From NCBI GenBank assembly GCA_023419095.1, contig JAEZYN010000030.1, positions 1 to 64,000 of the forward strand: 64,000 nt of DNA. Direction: 5' to 3'. Below are positions 7,905 to 15,566 of this stretch, in pieces; position 1 is the stretch's first letter; every line of letters begins with the position of its first letter. The notes beneath the pieces were generated by a model. The model saw only the letters and a program-made list of their open reading frames with translations, did not search any database and had not been told where the DNA came from. This DNA is from Bacteroidota bacterium. Lineage in GTDB: Bacteria > Bacteroidota > Bacteroidia > Flavobacteriales > Weeksellaceae. A program made the position numbers and the translations under genes.

Positions 7905-9509
7905 TTAAGCCTGCAAAAAATTAATTGAAACCGTCGCAAGATCGGAATCAGGATATTTTTTAAACAGTTCCCGGTTAACCTGTAAGCCCACTTCGTTGCA
8001 TATTTTGTGGAAAACATCCACTTCCACAATGTATTGGTCGGAAAATCCGTGTGTTGCGTCATACGCTGTGGCGGGCGTTTGGCCAAGATGGCGGCTGGTG
8101 AGGTCGGGGCTTAGGGTATGAAGTTCGATGACGAGCAACCCATTTTTCCGAATGTAGGGCAGCCAAAGTTTCAGATGTTCTTTCAGGTTTTCTTCTACAA
8201 GCCTATTCGGAATCCGTCTGCCGAGATACGCATACGCGCCCGTGGAAGTTGACACACGTTCCGGATCCGCGCTTGTAGGTTCCTTCCAGATTCTGTTATG
8301 GTCCAGAAAAGTCCGGATATTCAGCAGGTCGCCAAGATCGATTTCGTAGTTTTCGCGCAGGTCTTTCGCAAGCAAATCCGGATTTCCTATATCGCCCCAG
8401 ATTACTTTAGCCCAAATATCGTTACTGATGAGGTTGGCGCGTGTAACATTTAAGGCTGCCTGGTTATAATCTGCACCCACAAGGAAAAGCGGATGATCCT
8501 CGAGCATTTTTCCACGTAAGGTCTGGCGTTCGATAGTTTCAAAGATATGCTGAATGAAGGCGCCGTTGCCGCAGCCCATATCCAGAATGCCTTTTGGCTG
8601 AAGGTGAATCGGCTGATTAAAAATAGAAATAATGAAGTCTGTCACCACTTTAAAATAGGTGGAATGCGCACCGCCGCTGCCCCAAACATTCATTTTCCGA
8701 TTCACGTGTACTTCCTCCTCCTTCTCAGACTCCGTGCGCAAACCGTCTGCTTTACCAAAAATAAGTTCTTCGACACGGCTGAACATAGGCAGATACGAAA
8801 CGGTAACGCCGTAAGACGCGGCTCTGCGGGCAAAATAAAGTCCGGTTTCTGTAAATTTAAAATTGGAATTGGTCTTTGTAAACCAACCCAGATCTTTGAG
8901 GAAATCGAGGATCTTTTCAAAATTTTCCGGCTCCTTATGAAATTCAGAAGCTTGAAAAGAAGTTTCCATAAAATATTTGTGGAACATGCCACTCATGCCC
9001 AGCTGCACGATGATGGGTCCGGCGAGGCAACCTTCGATATGTTTTAAAATCTGCGTGGCAACTTCTTCTTCTTCAGTGCTATTTGACACGTCTGGTAAGT
9101 CAAATTTATTTTTAAACTCCTCAAACATCAAAACCAGATTAGAGAAAGCATCCGGTTTCATGTCCTGAAAATCAAAATTGGAGGCCTGCGTTAAGACCGG
9201 CAGTATCTTTTGATAAAGATGACCGTAGGAAAGTAGAGACGCTGTTTTCTCGTTTATCGAAATCTGTATCCTGTCATTTCCGTTATCAATGGAATAATTC
9301 AGAAATCCCTGTGAGGCAAGAACCCGCAACGCAACATTCAGATATCCTTCATTAGCTGAAAAAAGTGCCGTAAGTTCATTGAGCATTACGTTTTCGCGCT
9401 CTGCAATTTCCGCTAAAACACCTTTATTGATTAAAGCGGCAGCTACCGGCGCGGTAACCAGTCCATCGAGATGCTGAAAGATGGTACTTCGGAGTTTTCT
9501 TTTATCCAT
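7905..9509 (-). CDS. Large class I SAM-dependent methyltransferase (AprA/polyketide-type MT-like)
   Basis: A 534-residue protein. Residues about 1-110 and 140-240 look like two winged-helix or dimerisation-type helical repeats (LDGLVTAPVAAALINKGVLAEIAER and later IEGCLAGPIIVQLGMSGMFHKYF are similar to each other). The C-terminal half carries the SAM-binding motif GILDMGCGNGAFIQHI (about 308-323), with FLVGADYNQAAL as motif II. The layout resembles AprA-related or O-methyltransferase-like enzymes from polyketide pathways, but no polyketide or peptide synthase is nearby. The substrate is unknown. It is followed by the CDF exporter. Confidence 0.8.
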   Translation of the reverse strand: MDKRKLRSTIFQHLDGLVTAPVAAALINKGVLAEIAERENVMLNELTALFSANEGYLNVALRVLASQGFLNYSIDNGNDRIQISINEKTASLLSYGHLYQKILPVLTQASNFDFQDMKPDAFSNLVLMFEEFKNKFDLPDVSNSTEEEEVATQILKHIEGCLAGPIIVQLGMSGMFHKYFMETSFQASEFHKEPENFEKILDFLKDLGWFTKTNSNFKFTETGLYFARRAASYGVTVSYLPMFSRVEELIFGKADGLRTESEKEEEVHVNRKMNVWGSGGAHSTYFKVVTDFIISIFNQPIHLQPKGILDMGCGNGAFIQHIFETIERQTLRGKMLEDHPLFLVGADYNQAALNVTRANLISNDIWAKVIWGDIGNPDLLAKDLRENYEIDLGDLLNIRTFLDHNRIWKEPTSADPERVSTSTGAYAYLGRRIPNRLVEENLKEHLKLWLPYIRKNGLLVIELHTLSPDLTSRHLGQTPATAYDATHGFSDQYIVEVDVFHKICNEVGLQVNRELFKKYPDSDLATVSINFLQA

Positions 9510-9575
9510 AGATATTTTCGTGAATTTAAAATCACATAAATATAAATAAATTTAAAAAAACAAATCAGTTTTCAA

Positions 9576-9603
9576 TTTGTCGGGCGCATTATCTTTAGCT
9601 TTG
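9576..9603 (+). promoter_or_regulatory. Candidate promoter (TTTG / TAGCTTTG)
   Basis: TTTG at 9576-9579 and TAGCTTTG at 9596-9603 are spaced 16 bases apart, close to the Bacteroidota -33/-7 pattern. They lie 19 bases before the ATG of the membrane protein gene. Confidence 0.45.
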
Positions 9604-9622
9604 TAATTCAAAGTTCTCTTTT

Positions 9623-10261
9623 ATGGAATCTAAAAATTATCAGGAAGATCTCTCACACATCCGTTCGATGATGGAACGCGGTTCCCGGTTTTTATCACTG
9701 AGTGGCCTGTCCGGCGTCTTTGCAGGTTGCGTGGCGCTGATTGGGGCTATATTTGTCTGGTTTAAACTTAAAAGTCGCAACATCGATTATTTTTCTACAC
9801 TTAAAAATCTTGCGGGTAGTGATATTCTGCTCAGTTGGATCGTGACTGGTTTAGTCATTTTGGTGCTTGCAATTTCAGGCGCATATTTTTTAACTTTAAA
9901 ACGCAGCAAAGAAACTAATCAGCCGGTTTGGAGTCTGACCACGAGGCGAATGCTGCTGGATTTTTCTATTCCGCTGGTAACCGGTGCCCTTTTCTGCATT
10001 GGCTTGTTATATCACGGGCTTTTTCTCTGGCTTGCTCCCGCGACGCTCATATTCTACGGTTTGGCCCTGGTGAGTGCCGAAAAACACACCTTAGGTGAAA
10101 TGAAATATTTAGGTTTTTGCCAAATCATTCTGGGTTTGATTTCAGTTTTTTTTACGGAATTAGGTCTGGTTTGCTGGGCGTTGGGCTTTGGTATTTTACA
10201 CATCTTTTACGGCCTGATGATGCACAGAAAATACAGGGCAACAAACAATTTATCTGAATGA
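9623..10261 (+). CDS. Multi-pass membrane protein of unknown function
   Basis: A 212-residue protein with about six hydrophobic segments (for example GLSGVFAGCVALIGAIFVW, SWIVTGLVILVLAISGAYFL, LVTGALFCIGLLYHGLFLWLAP). The N-terminus MESKNYQEDLSHIRSMMERGSRFLSLSG is a conserved-looking soluble helix. No enzyme motif is seen. Its stop overlaps the start of the next gene by four bases (ATGA), so it is co-translated with a winged-helix regulator. By position it could be the sensor or target controlled by that regulator, which is inference only. Confidence 0.8.
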   Translation: MESKNYQEDLSHIRSMMERGSRFLSLSGLSGVFAGCVALIGAIFVWFKLKSRNIDYFSTLKNLAGSDILLSWIVTGLVILVLAISGAYFLTLKRSKETNQPVWSLTTRRMLLDFSIPLVTGALFCIGLLYHGLFLWLAPATLIFYGLALVSAEKHTLGEMKYLGFCQIILGLISVFFTELGLVCWALGFGILHIFYGLMMHRKYRATNNLSE

Positions 10262-10548
10262 TCGGTAATTTAAACAAAGAATTTGAAAGCAGGGTAAGAC
10301 TTGGCATAATGTCTGTGCTGATGGTGAATGAGTGGATTGATTTTAAAGAAATGAAAAAACTGCTCGAAATCACCGATGGAAATTTGGCGAGCCACATCGC
10401 GGCACTCGAAAAATTAGAATTTATCGAAATAAAAAAAGAATTTGTGGGGAAAAAACCAAAAACGTCTTACCGCGCCACAGAAAAAGGCCGGACGTCGTTT
10501 GTTGAGCATCTGTCTGCGCTTGAGGAAATATTGGGAAGGACGCGCTGA
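10258..10548 (+). CDS. Winged-helix transcriptional regulator (HTH_34/MarR-like)
   Basis: A 96-residue single-domain DNA-binding protein. VRLGIMSVLMVNEWIDFKEMKKLLEITDGNLASHIAALEKLEFIEIKKEFVGKKPKTSYRATEKGRTSF, allowing for breaks, is the classic winged-helix order: helix 2, recognition helix (TDGNLASHIAALE) and a wing with K-K-P-K-T-S-Y. The family (winged helix DNA-binding, PF13601 type) usually regulates a neighbouring membrane protein. The four-base overlap with the membrane protein gene supports that pairing. No operator sequence is obvious upstream. Confidence 0.88.
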   Translation: MIGNLNKEFESRVRLGIMSVLMVNEWIDFKEMKKLLEITDGNLASHIAALEKLEFIEIKKEFVGKKPKTSYRATEKGRTSFVEHLSALEEILGRTR

Positions 10549-10636
10549 AGTGTTTAAATTAACCTAATGCAGAGCAAATATTTTTTAATCTATTGAAAAC
10601 TATTTAAATGCATTTTTTTGAGTTAAAAGTAACTTT

Positions 10637-11143
10637 ATGAAGAAATTAGTTTTTGTTGGTTTGTTTTTAATACTTTCCTGCAGCAAGGAGCAAACGTCTG
10701 ATGTTGCTGAAATCTCAGATACTTCCAATACAGGTTCTGCAAAGGAAATTATAGATTCTGCTGAAAACGAGACGCAGGCAAATTTAGATACGATTGTTGT
10801 TGATTCTCAACCTGCTGATGACGGTTCTGAAATCGTAAAAATGATCAGTGGAAACGGTATTCCACTTGAGCTAACAGAGGAATTTACCAGCGATCAGCAA
10901 CAGTTCATAATTAAAATAAGGGATTTTACGGGCTCAAATATTTCCGCTGCAATTATTCCCGAAAAACCTTCCATGAATATCCGTTTCAATCAGATAAAAC
11001 TTCCGAATGGCGAATACGACGGACCTTTCGGTCGGGAAATCAGTTACAAAATACAGCAAAACGGAGAAATCTGGCTGATTGTTGGCAAAAGCAACATGGC
11101 ATCGGGCACGGCAACGGGAAAATTCAAAGTTGTTATAGAATAG
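10637..11143 (+). CDS. Hypothetical lipoprotein
   Basis: A 168-residue protein with a lipoprotein signal (MKKLVFVGLFLILSC, lipidated Cys15), then an acidic, low-complexity linker (residues 16-65) and a C-terminal domain of about 100 residues. That domain looks beta-rich (FIIKIRDFTGSNISAAIIP, ISYKIQQNGEIWLIVGKSNMASG). No known family is recognised. It would sit in the outer membrane or periplasm. It converges on pyk across a shared terminator. Confidence 0.7.
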   Translation: MKKLVFVGLFLILSCSKEQTSDVAEISDTSNTGSAKEIIDSAENETQANLDTIVVDSQPADDGSEIVKMISGNGIPLELTEEFTSDQQQFIIKIRDFTGSNISAAIIPEKPSMNIRFNQIKLPNGEYDGPFGREISYKIQQNGEIWLIVGKSNMASGTATGKFKVVIE

Positions 11144-11177
11144 ACTGGAGATTTAGCCATCCATTTATATTAAAAAT

Positions 11178-11213
11178 CCGCGGTCTCAATTCTGAGCCGC
11201 GGTTTTTATTTTT
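11178..11213. terminator. Intrinsic terminator between lipoprotein gene and pyk
   Basis: CCGCGG arms (11178 and 11197) extend with CTCA/TGAG around a short loop, followed by a T-rich run. It terminates the plus-strand lipoprotein gene and lies just after the pyk stop on the other strand, where it may also act. Confidence 0.75.
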
Positions 11214-11223
11214 AAATCTTTTT

Positions 11224-12669
11224 TTAAACTGTAGTTAACCTTAAAGTATTCGTTTTACCGCTATCGTAGGCCGGTGTAGCATTGAGGTTAATGACGAAAT
11301 CGCCCTGTTCTACAAAGCCGTGCGTATGCGCCAGCATGTTTACCTGGATGATGGTTTCATCGGTAGATTTCTGCATGTTATAGTAGAATGCGCGCACGCC
11401 CCAAAGAAGGTTCAGCATCGTAAGAACGCGCTTATTGGAACTGAACACTATAATGTTTGAATTCGGGCGGTGCGCTGAAATCTGAAACGCCGTGTAACCC
11501 GAATTCGTCAGTGTGATGATAGCTTCAACATTCGCTGATTTGGCAATTCTTACGGCCGCCAGACACACCCGGTTTGTAATGAAACGTTCATCTACGCAAT
11601 TGAATTCGCGCTCAATTGGAGAGTTTTTATTCTGATAAAAATGAGTTTGCTCGATGTTTTTTACAATTTTAGCCATATTCCGCACCACATCCACCGGATA
11701 GCGTCCAACGGAAGTTTCACCCGAAAGCATCACCGCATCAGCACCGTCAAGCACGGAGTTGGCAACGTCGTTCACTTCCGCACGAGTCGGCGTAAGGCTA
11801 TTAATCATCGTCTCCATCATCTGTGTGGCAATGATGACAGGTTTTGCATGTTTCCGCGCTATTTCCACGAGATTTTTCTGGATTGCCGGAACTTCTTCCA
11901 TCGGAACTTCTACACCCAGGTCGCCGCGTGCAACCATCAGTCCGTCACATTCCATCAGAATCTGCTCGATATTTCGAACGCCTTCCGGCTTTTCAATCTT
12001 GGCAATTATCGGTGTCTTTACTTTATTAGAAGGATGATTTTTAATAAGTTCCTTCAGATCAATGATATCCTGCGCATGGCGTACAAATGAAAGCGCGATC
12101 CAGTCCAGTTCAAGATCAAGCATGAAATTGGCATCCTCAATATCTTTTTCGGTCAGAGCCGGTAATGATACATTTGTGTTCGGTAGATTTACGCCTTTTT
12201 TCGAACTTAAGGGTCCGCCCTGAATAGTTCGGGCGCGTACGGTATCTACATTATTGGTCTCAACGACTTCCAGCACCAGTTTTCCATCGTCAATGAGGAT
12301 TCTTTCGCCAGCTTTCACGTCCTGCGGAAACTGCTGGTACGTCATGTATACGCGGGTGGAGTCACCTTCGATTTTTTCATTAGTAAAGGTGAGAATATCA
12401 CCCGGATTGAGGTACGAACCTTCTTTTACAACGCCGACACGTAGTTTCGGGCCTTGCAGGTCACCAAGAATGCCGACAGAGAAACCGTATTCCTGGTTCA
12501 ATTCCCGGATTGTTTCTACATTTTTTCTTACTAAATCGTAATCGGCGTGAGAAAAATTTATTCTGAATACATCGGTTCCAGCCTGAATAAGTTGCAGCAT
12601 CGTTTCTTTGTCGGAAGATGCCGGACCCAGCGTCGCGATGATTTTAGTTTTTTTTAGATATTTATTCAT
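11224..12669 (-). CDS. pyk: Pyruvate kinase
   Basis: A 481-residue pyruvate kinase, which makes pyruvate and ATP from PEP and ADP in glycolysis. The start TKIIATLGPAS, the substrate arginine in FRINFSHA, the active-site lysine segment IIAKIEKPEGV (about residue 220) and MVARGDLGVE are all present. MLSGETSVGRYPVDVV follows, and the C-terminal domain is complete. The first 8 bases overlap the end of the IPExxxVDY gene, so it is the last gene of the acpP-fabF-rnc-IPExxxVDY-pyk run. That couples lipid synthesis, RNA processing and glycolysis genes on one transcript. Confidence 0.97.
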   Translation of the reverse strand: MNKYLKKTKIIATLGPASSDKETMLQLIQAGTDVFRINFSHADYDLVRKNVETIRELNQEYGFSVGILGDLQGPKLRVGVVKEGSYLNPGDILTFTNEKIEGDSTRVYMTYQQFPQDVKAGERILIDDGKLVLEVVETNNVDTVRARTIQGGPLSSKKGVNLPNTNVSLPALTEKDIEDANFMLDLELDWIALSFVRHAQDIIDLKELIKNHPSNKVKTPIIAKIEKPEGVRNIEQILMECDGLMVARGDLGVEVPMEEVPAIQKNLVEIARKHAKPVIIATQMMETMINSLTPTRAEVNDVANSVLDGADAVMLSGETSVGRYPVDVVRNMAKIVKNIEQTHFYQNKNSPIEREFNCVDERFITNRVCLAAVRIAKSANVEAIITLTNSGYTAFQISAHRPNSNIIVFSSNKRVLTMLNLLWGVRAFYYNMQKSTDETIIQVNMLAHTHGFVEQGDFVINLNATPAYDSGKTNTLRLTTV

Positions 12670-13135
12670 AATATTGAATGCTTAGATAAAGCTCCTCGGA
12701 AGGATTTAGCATGAAAGTCTGAATTTTAAACATCAGATTTTCAGGATGCAAAATTAGGGAAAAATCATCAAATGGCTCGGATGTTTTAATTACATAATCA
12801 ACCTCCGGCGAATGTGGAAGCAGATAACGACACTCTTCTTCGCCTGAAAACAGTTCGTTTGACTGTTTCTTCTGCACGCTGCGGATGGATTTGTTTGAGA
12901 TGAAGTGCACGCAGATCTTTGAGTCTGTATGGTAGCCTTCAAATCTTGAAAAACTGTGATCGAAGTAGCTCCCACGTAAAATAAAATCGTTTATCCGGGT
13001 GAACTTAAAAGTATTAAGTAAATTGATGTGGTAGAAAAGTTCAAAATCCGGAATTTCTTTTGCGAGCCGTACGAGACCTATTTTGATATCGTAGGACTCA
13101 GCATCGAAATTAAGCAGGATCTTTTGAGTTTTCAA
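12662..13135 (-). CDS. IPExxxVDY family protein
   Basis: A 157-residue protein named for a short motif seen here as a variant, LPHSPEVDYVIK. The family is restricted to Bacteroidota and usually lies beside pyk, as here. No enzymatic motif is visible. The N-terminus DIKIGLVRLAKEIPDFELFYHINLLNTFKF is typical. It overlaps rnc by 26 bases upstream and pyk by 8 bases downstream, so translation is probably coupled across all three. Function unknown. Confidence 0.85.
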   Translation of the reverse strand: MKTQKILLNFDAESYDIKIGLVRLAKEIPDFELFYHINLLNTFKFTRINDFILRGSYFDHSFSRFEGYHTDSKICVHFISNKSIRSVQKKQSNELFSGEEECRYLLPHSPEVDYVIKTSEPFDDFSLILHPENLMFKIQTFMLNPSEELYLSIQYYE

Positions 13136-13871
13136 GTATACTTTGTTTTTTATTTAAGATATAGAATGCACGCTGTGCCGCTTTTTCTTCAGCTTTTTTC
13201 TTGGAGGTTTCAGTGGCGTTGGCAATTTTGCGGTCGTTGATCCAGATGATGCTCCGGAAAACCACCTGCCTTCCCGGCTGCGTTTCCTGAAAAGTATCGT
13301 AACGGATCTGTTCTTTTTTCTTTTGAGACCATTCCAGCAGAAGGCTTTTGTAGCTCACGATCTTATTTTCAAGCTTGTTGATCGAGGTGGGTGTCAGTAA
13401 ACGTTCCAGCACTACTTTTTTACACGTTTCATAATCTAAATCCAGATAGATCGCGCCAATAAGGGCTTCGAAAAGGTTGCCCGCAATATTTTCGCTCAGT
13501 GTGGAGGGTGTATCTGTCTGCAATATGTCTATCAGGCCCAGTTCTTCGCCCAGTTTGTTCAGGTTTTTCCTGTTGACAATTTTAGACTTCATTTGGGTAA
13601 GATAACCTTCATTAGCCTGCGGATAAGTCGAGAAAAGATGGCATGAAATGATGGCACCCAGCACGGAATCGCCGAGAAATTCAAGACGTTCGTAATTTTT
13701 AAGTTGCTTTGAAGATCCTGTTTTCAGTGAAAAAGCTTCACGGTAAAGATTGATGTTATAAACGTTGCAACCCGTTATCTTGCTTATTTCCAGACTTAGT
13801 AGGTAGTCTTTCTCTGAGAGCTTATTTTTTTTGGCACTAAGGAATTTAGGAAAATATTTCTTTAACTCCAT
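13110..13871 (-). CDS. rnc: Ribonuclease III
   Basis: RNase III cuts double-stranded RNA in rRNA precursor and mRNA processing. The signature ERLEFLGDSVLGAIIS carries the catalytic acids, and NLFEALIGAIYLDLDY holds the second acidic cluster. A C-terminal double-stranded RNA-binding domain follows (LLLEWSQKKKEQIRYD... ATETSKKKAEEKAAQRAFYIL). I choose the ATG at 13871, giving 253 residues and an 11-base gap after the fabF stop. A longer frame from 13928 would overlap fabF by 47 bases with no homologous extension. It sits immediately after fabF, a common Bacteroidota order. Confidence 0.95.
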   Translation of the reverse strand: MELKKYFPKFLSAKKNKLSEKDYLLSLEISKITGCNVYNINLYREAFSLKTGSSKQLKNYERLEFLGDSVLGAIISCHLFSTYPQANEGYLTQMKSKIVNRKNLNKLGEELGLIDILQTDTPSTLSENIAGNLFEALIGAIYLDLDYETCKKVVLERLLTPTSINKLENKIVSYKSLLLEWSQKKKEQIRYDTFQETQPGRQVVFRSIIWINDRKIANATETSKKKAEEKAAQRAFYILNKKQSILENSKDPA

Positions 13872-13881
13872 CAGAGATTTC

Positions 13882-15126
13882 TTAGATTTTTGCGAAAAGT
13901 ACACATGCATTGTGCCCACCAAATCCAAAAGTATTGCTCATCGCAACATTTACCTCTTTTTCTACTGCTTTACGGAAAGTAAAATTCAGACGGCTGTCGA
14001 TATTTTCGTCGTCCGTAAAGTGGTTGATAGTAGGTGGAACCACATTGTGGATGATAGTGTTTACAGCCGCGATAGCTTCTATCACGCCCGCCGCACCCAA
14101 AAGGTGGCCAGTCATCGACTTAGTGGAATTGATCTGGATGTCATACGCATGGTCGCCCAGCAGACGTGAGATTGCATTAGATTCCGCAATATCACCCAGC
14201 GGAGTAGAAGTACCATGCATATTGATGTGGTCTACATCATCGGTCGAAAGTCCGGCGTCTTCCAGACAGTTTTTCATCACCAGATATGCGCCCAACCCAT
14301 CGGGATGAGGTGCCGTCATGTGATGTGCGTCAGCGCTCATACCGCCGCCTTTGAGTTCAGCATAAATTGTGGCGCCACGTTTTTTAGCGTGCTCATATTC
14401 TTCAAGGATAATTGTTCCCCCACCTTCGCCAAGCACAAAGCCATCCCGGTCTTTATCGAACGGTCTGGAGGCTGTGGTAGGATCATCATTTCTCGTCGAG
14501 AGTGCCATCATCGCATTAAAGCCGCCCACGCCGCTCGCGGTAACTGCAGCTTCCGAACCTCCACAAACAATGACGTCTGCTTTCCCAAGCTGAATAAGCA
14601 TCTTTGCGTCAATAAGTGCATTGGCAGATGATGCGCACGCTGAAACTGTGGTATAGTTGGGGCCATGAAAGCCGTACTCGATAGAAATCTGACCGCCTGT
14701 AATGTCGGCAATCATCTTAGGTATGAAGAATGGGTTAAATCGTGGGATATCTGTATTAGCCCAGCCTAAAACTTCATTTTCAAAAGTTTCCAGACCACCA
14801 ATACCTGATCCCCAAATGACACCAACCCGGTTTTTGTCAATTTCGGCCGAAAGAATGCCGGAGTGTTCTACAGCTTCCCGGGCCGCTACGATGCCAAGCT
14901 GCGTGTTTCGGTCCATCTTTTTAGACTCTTTCTTATCGAAATGGTCTAATGGATTGAAATTTTTTACCTCGCAGGCAAACTTGGTTTTAAATTGAGTGGC
15001 ATCAAAAAGAGTAATTGGAGCAGCACCGCTCACACCTTTTACAAGGTTTTCCCAGTAATCTTTGGCATTATTTCCAATAGGCGTAATAGCGCCAAAACCG
15101 GTAACAACTACTCTTTTTAATTCCAT
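13882..15126 (-). CDS. fabF: Beta-ketoacyl-ACP synthase II
   Basis: A 414-residue condensing enzyme that extends acyl-ACP with malonyl-ACP. The catalytic triad is visible: Cys in VSACASSANALIDA (about residue 163), His in HMHGTSTPLGD and His in NSTKSMTGHLLGAAG. The tail NTFGFGGHNACVLF is the family ending. It follows acpP by 25 bases and precedes rnc by 11, on the minus strand. FabF is one of the elongating KAS enzymes; the initiating FabH is not in this window. Confidence 0.98.
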   Translation of the reverse strand: MELKRVVVTGFGAITPIGNNAKDYWENLVKGVSGAAPITLFDATQFKTKFACEVKNFNPLDHFDKKESKKMDRNTQLGIVAAREAVEHSGILSAEIDKNRVGVIWGSGIGGLETFENEVLGWANTDIPRFNPFFIPKMIADITGGQISIEYGFHGPNYTTVSACASSANALIDAKMLIQLGKADVIVCGGSEAAVTASGVGGFNAMMALSTRNDDPTTASRPFDKDRDGFVLGEGGGTIILEEYEHAKKRGATIYAELKGGGMSADAHHMTAPHPDGLGAYLVMKNCLEDAGLSTDDVDHINMHGTSTPLGDIAESNAISRLLGDHAYDIQINSTKSMTGHLLGAAGVIEAIAAVNTIIHNVVPPTINHFTDDENIDSRLNFTFRKAVEKEVNVAMSNTFGFGGHNACVLFAKI

Positions 15127-15151
15127 AAATTTTAATTTCTAAAAAATGCTA

Positions 15152-15391
15152 TTATTTGTTTACTACCTCTTCAATATAGGTAATAGCGTGACCAACAGTG
15201 GTAATTTTTTCTGCTTGGTCATCTGGGATCTGAATGTTGAATTCTTTTTCAAATTCCATGATAAGTTCTACAGTATCCAGGGAGTCTGCGCCTAAGTCGT
15301 TGGTAAAGCTAGCTTCTGGAGTTACTTCTGTTTCCTCAACGTCGAGTTTATCAGCAATAATAGCTTTTACTCTTGATGCAATGTCTGACAT
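15152..15391 (-). CDS. acpP: Acyl carrier protein
   Basis: The 79-residue acyl carrier protein, with the phosphopantetheine serine in [15 protein letters not shown] (Ser about residue 37). It is strongly acidic, as expected. It is the first gene of the minus-strand run acpP-fabF-rnc-IPExxxVDY-pyk and has a well-formed -7 element 33 bases upstream, so the operon promoter is probably there. Confidence 0.98.
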   Translation of the reverse strand: MSDIASRVKAIIADKLDVEETEVTPEASFTNDLGADSLDTVELIMEFEKEFNIQIPDDQAEKITTVGHAITYIEEVVNK

Positions 15392-15423
15392 AGTAATTTA
15401 TTTTTATTAGTTGTTAATAGCTG

Positions 15424-15431
15424 CAAATATA
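15424..15431 (-). promoter_or_regulatory. -7 element for the acpP-fabF-rnc operon
   Basis: On the minus strand TATATTTG matches TAnnTTTG and lies 33 bases before the acpP ATG. A clear TTTG box about 19 bases further upstream is not seen. Confidence 0.55.
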
Positions 15432-15519
15432 TAAAATTCTTTGGCAATCGGAATTATTTTGCGAAAATATAGAGGCAATAGCCGCACCATTTACACGTTA
15501 TTCCCGAAGTTTTTTAATC

Positions 15520-15547
15520 AAAAAAAAAGCCCGATTTTCATCGGGCT
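15520..15547 (-). terminator. Intrinsic terminator for the T9SS-exported protein gene
   Basis: Read on the minus strand, AGCCCGAT, a GAAA loop and ATCGGGCT are followed by eight T residues, 20 bases after the stop codon. Confidence 0.9.
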
Positions 15548-15566
15548 CTCTGATGACTATTCAATG

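Noticed and set aside
8547..9047. 166-codon plus-strand open frame
   Set aside because: It lies antisense inside the methyltransferase gene, which has clear domain motifs; the plus-strand frame looks like a shadow.
13872..13928. Longer rnc start at 13928
   Set aside because: It would overlap fabF by 47 bases; the ATG at 13871 gives the normal N-terminus.
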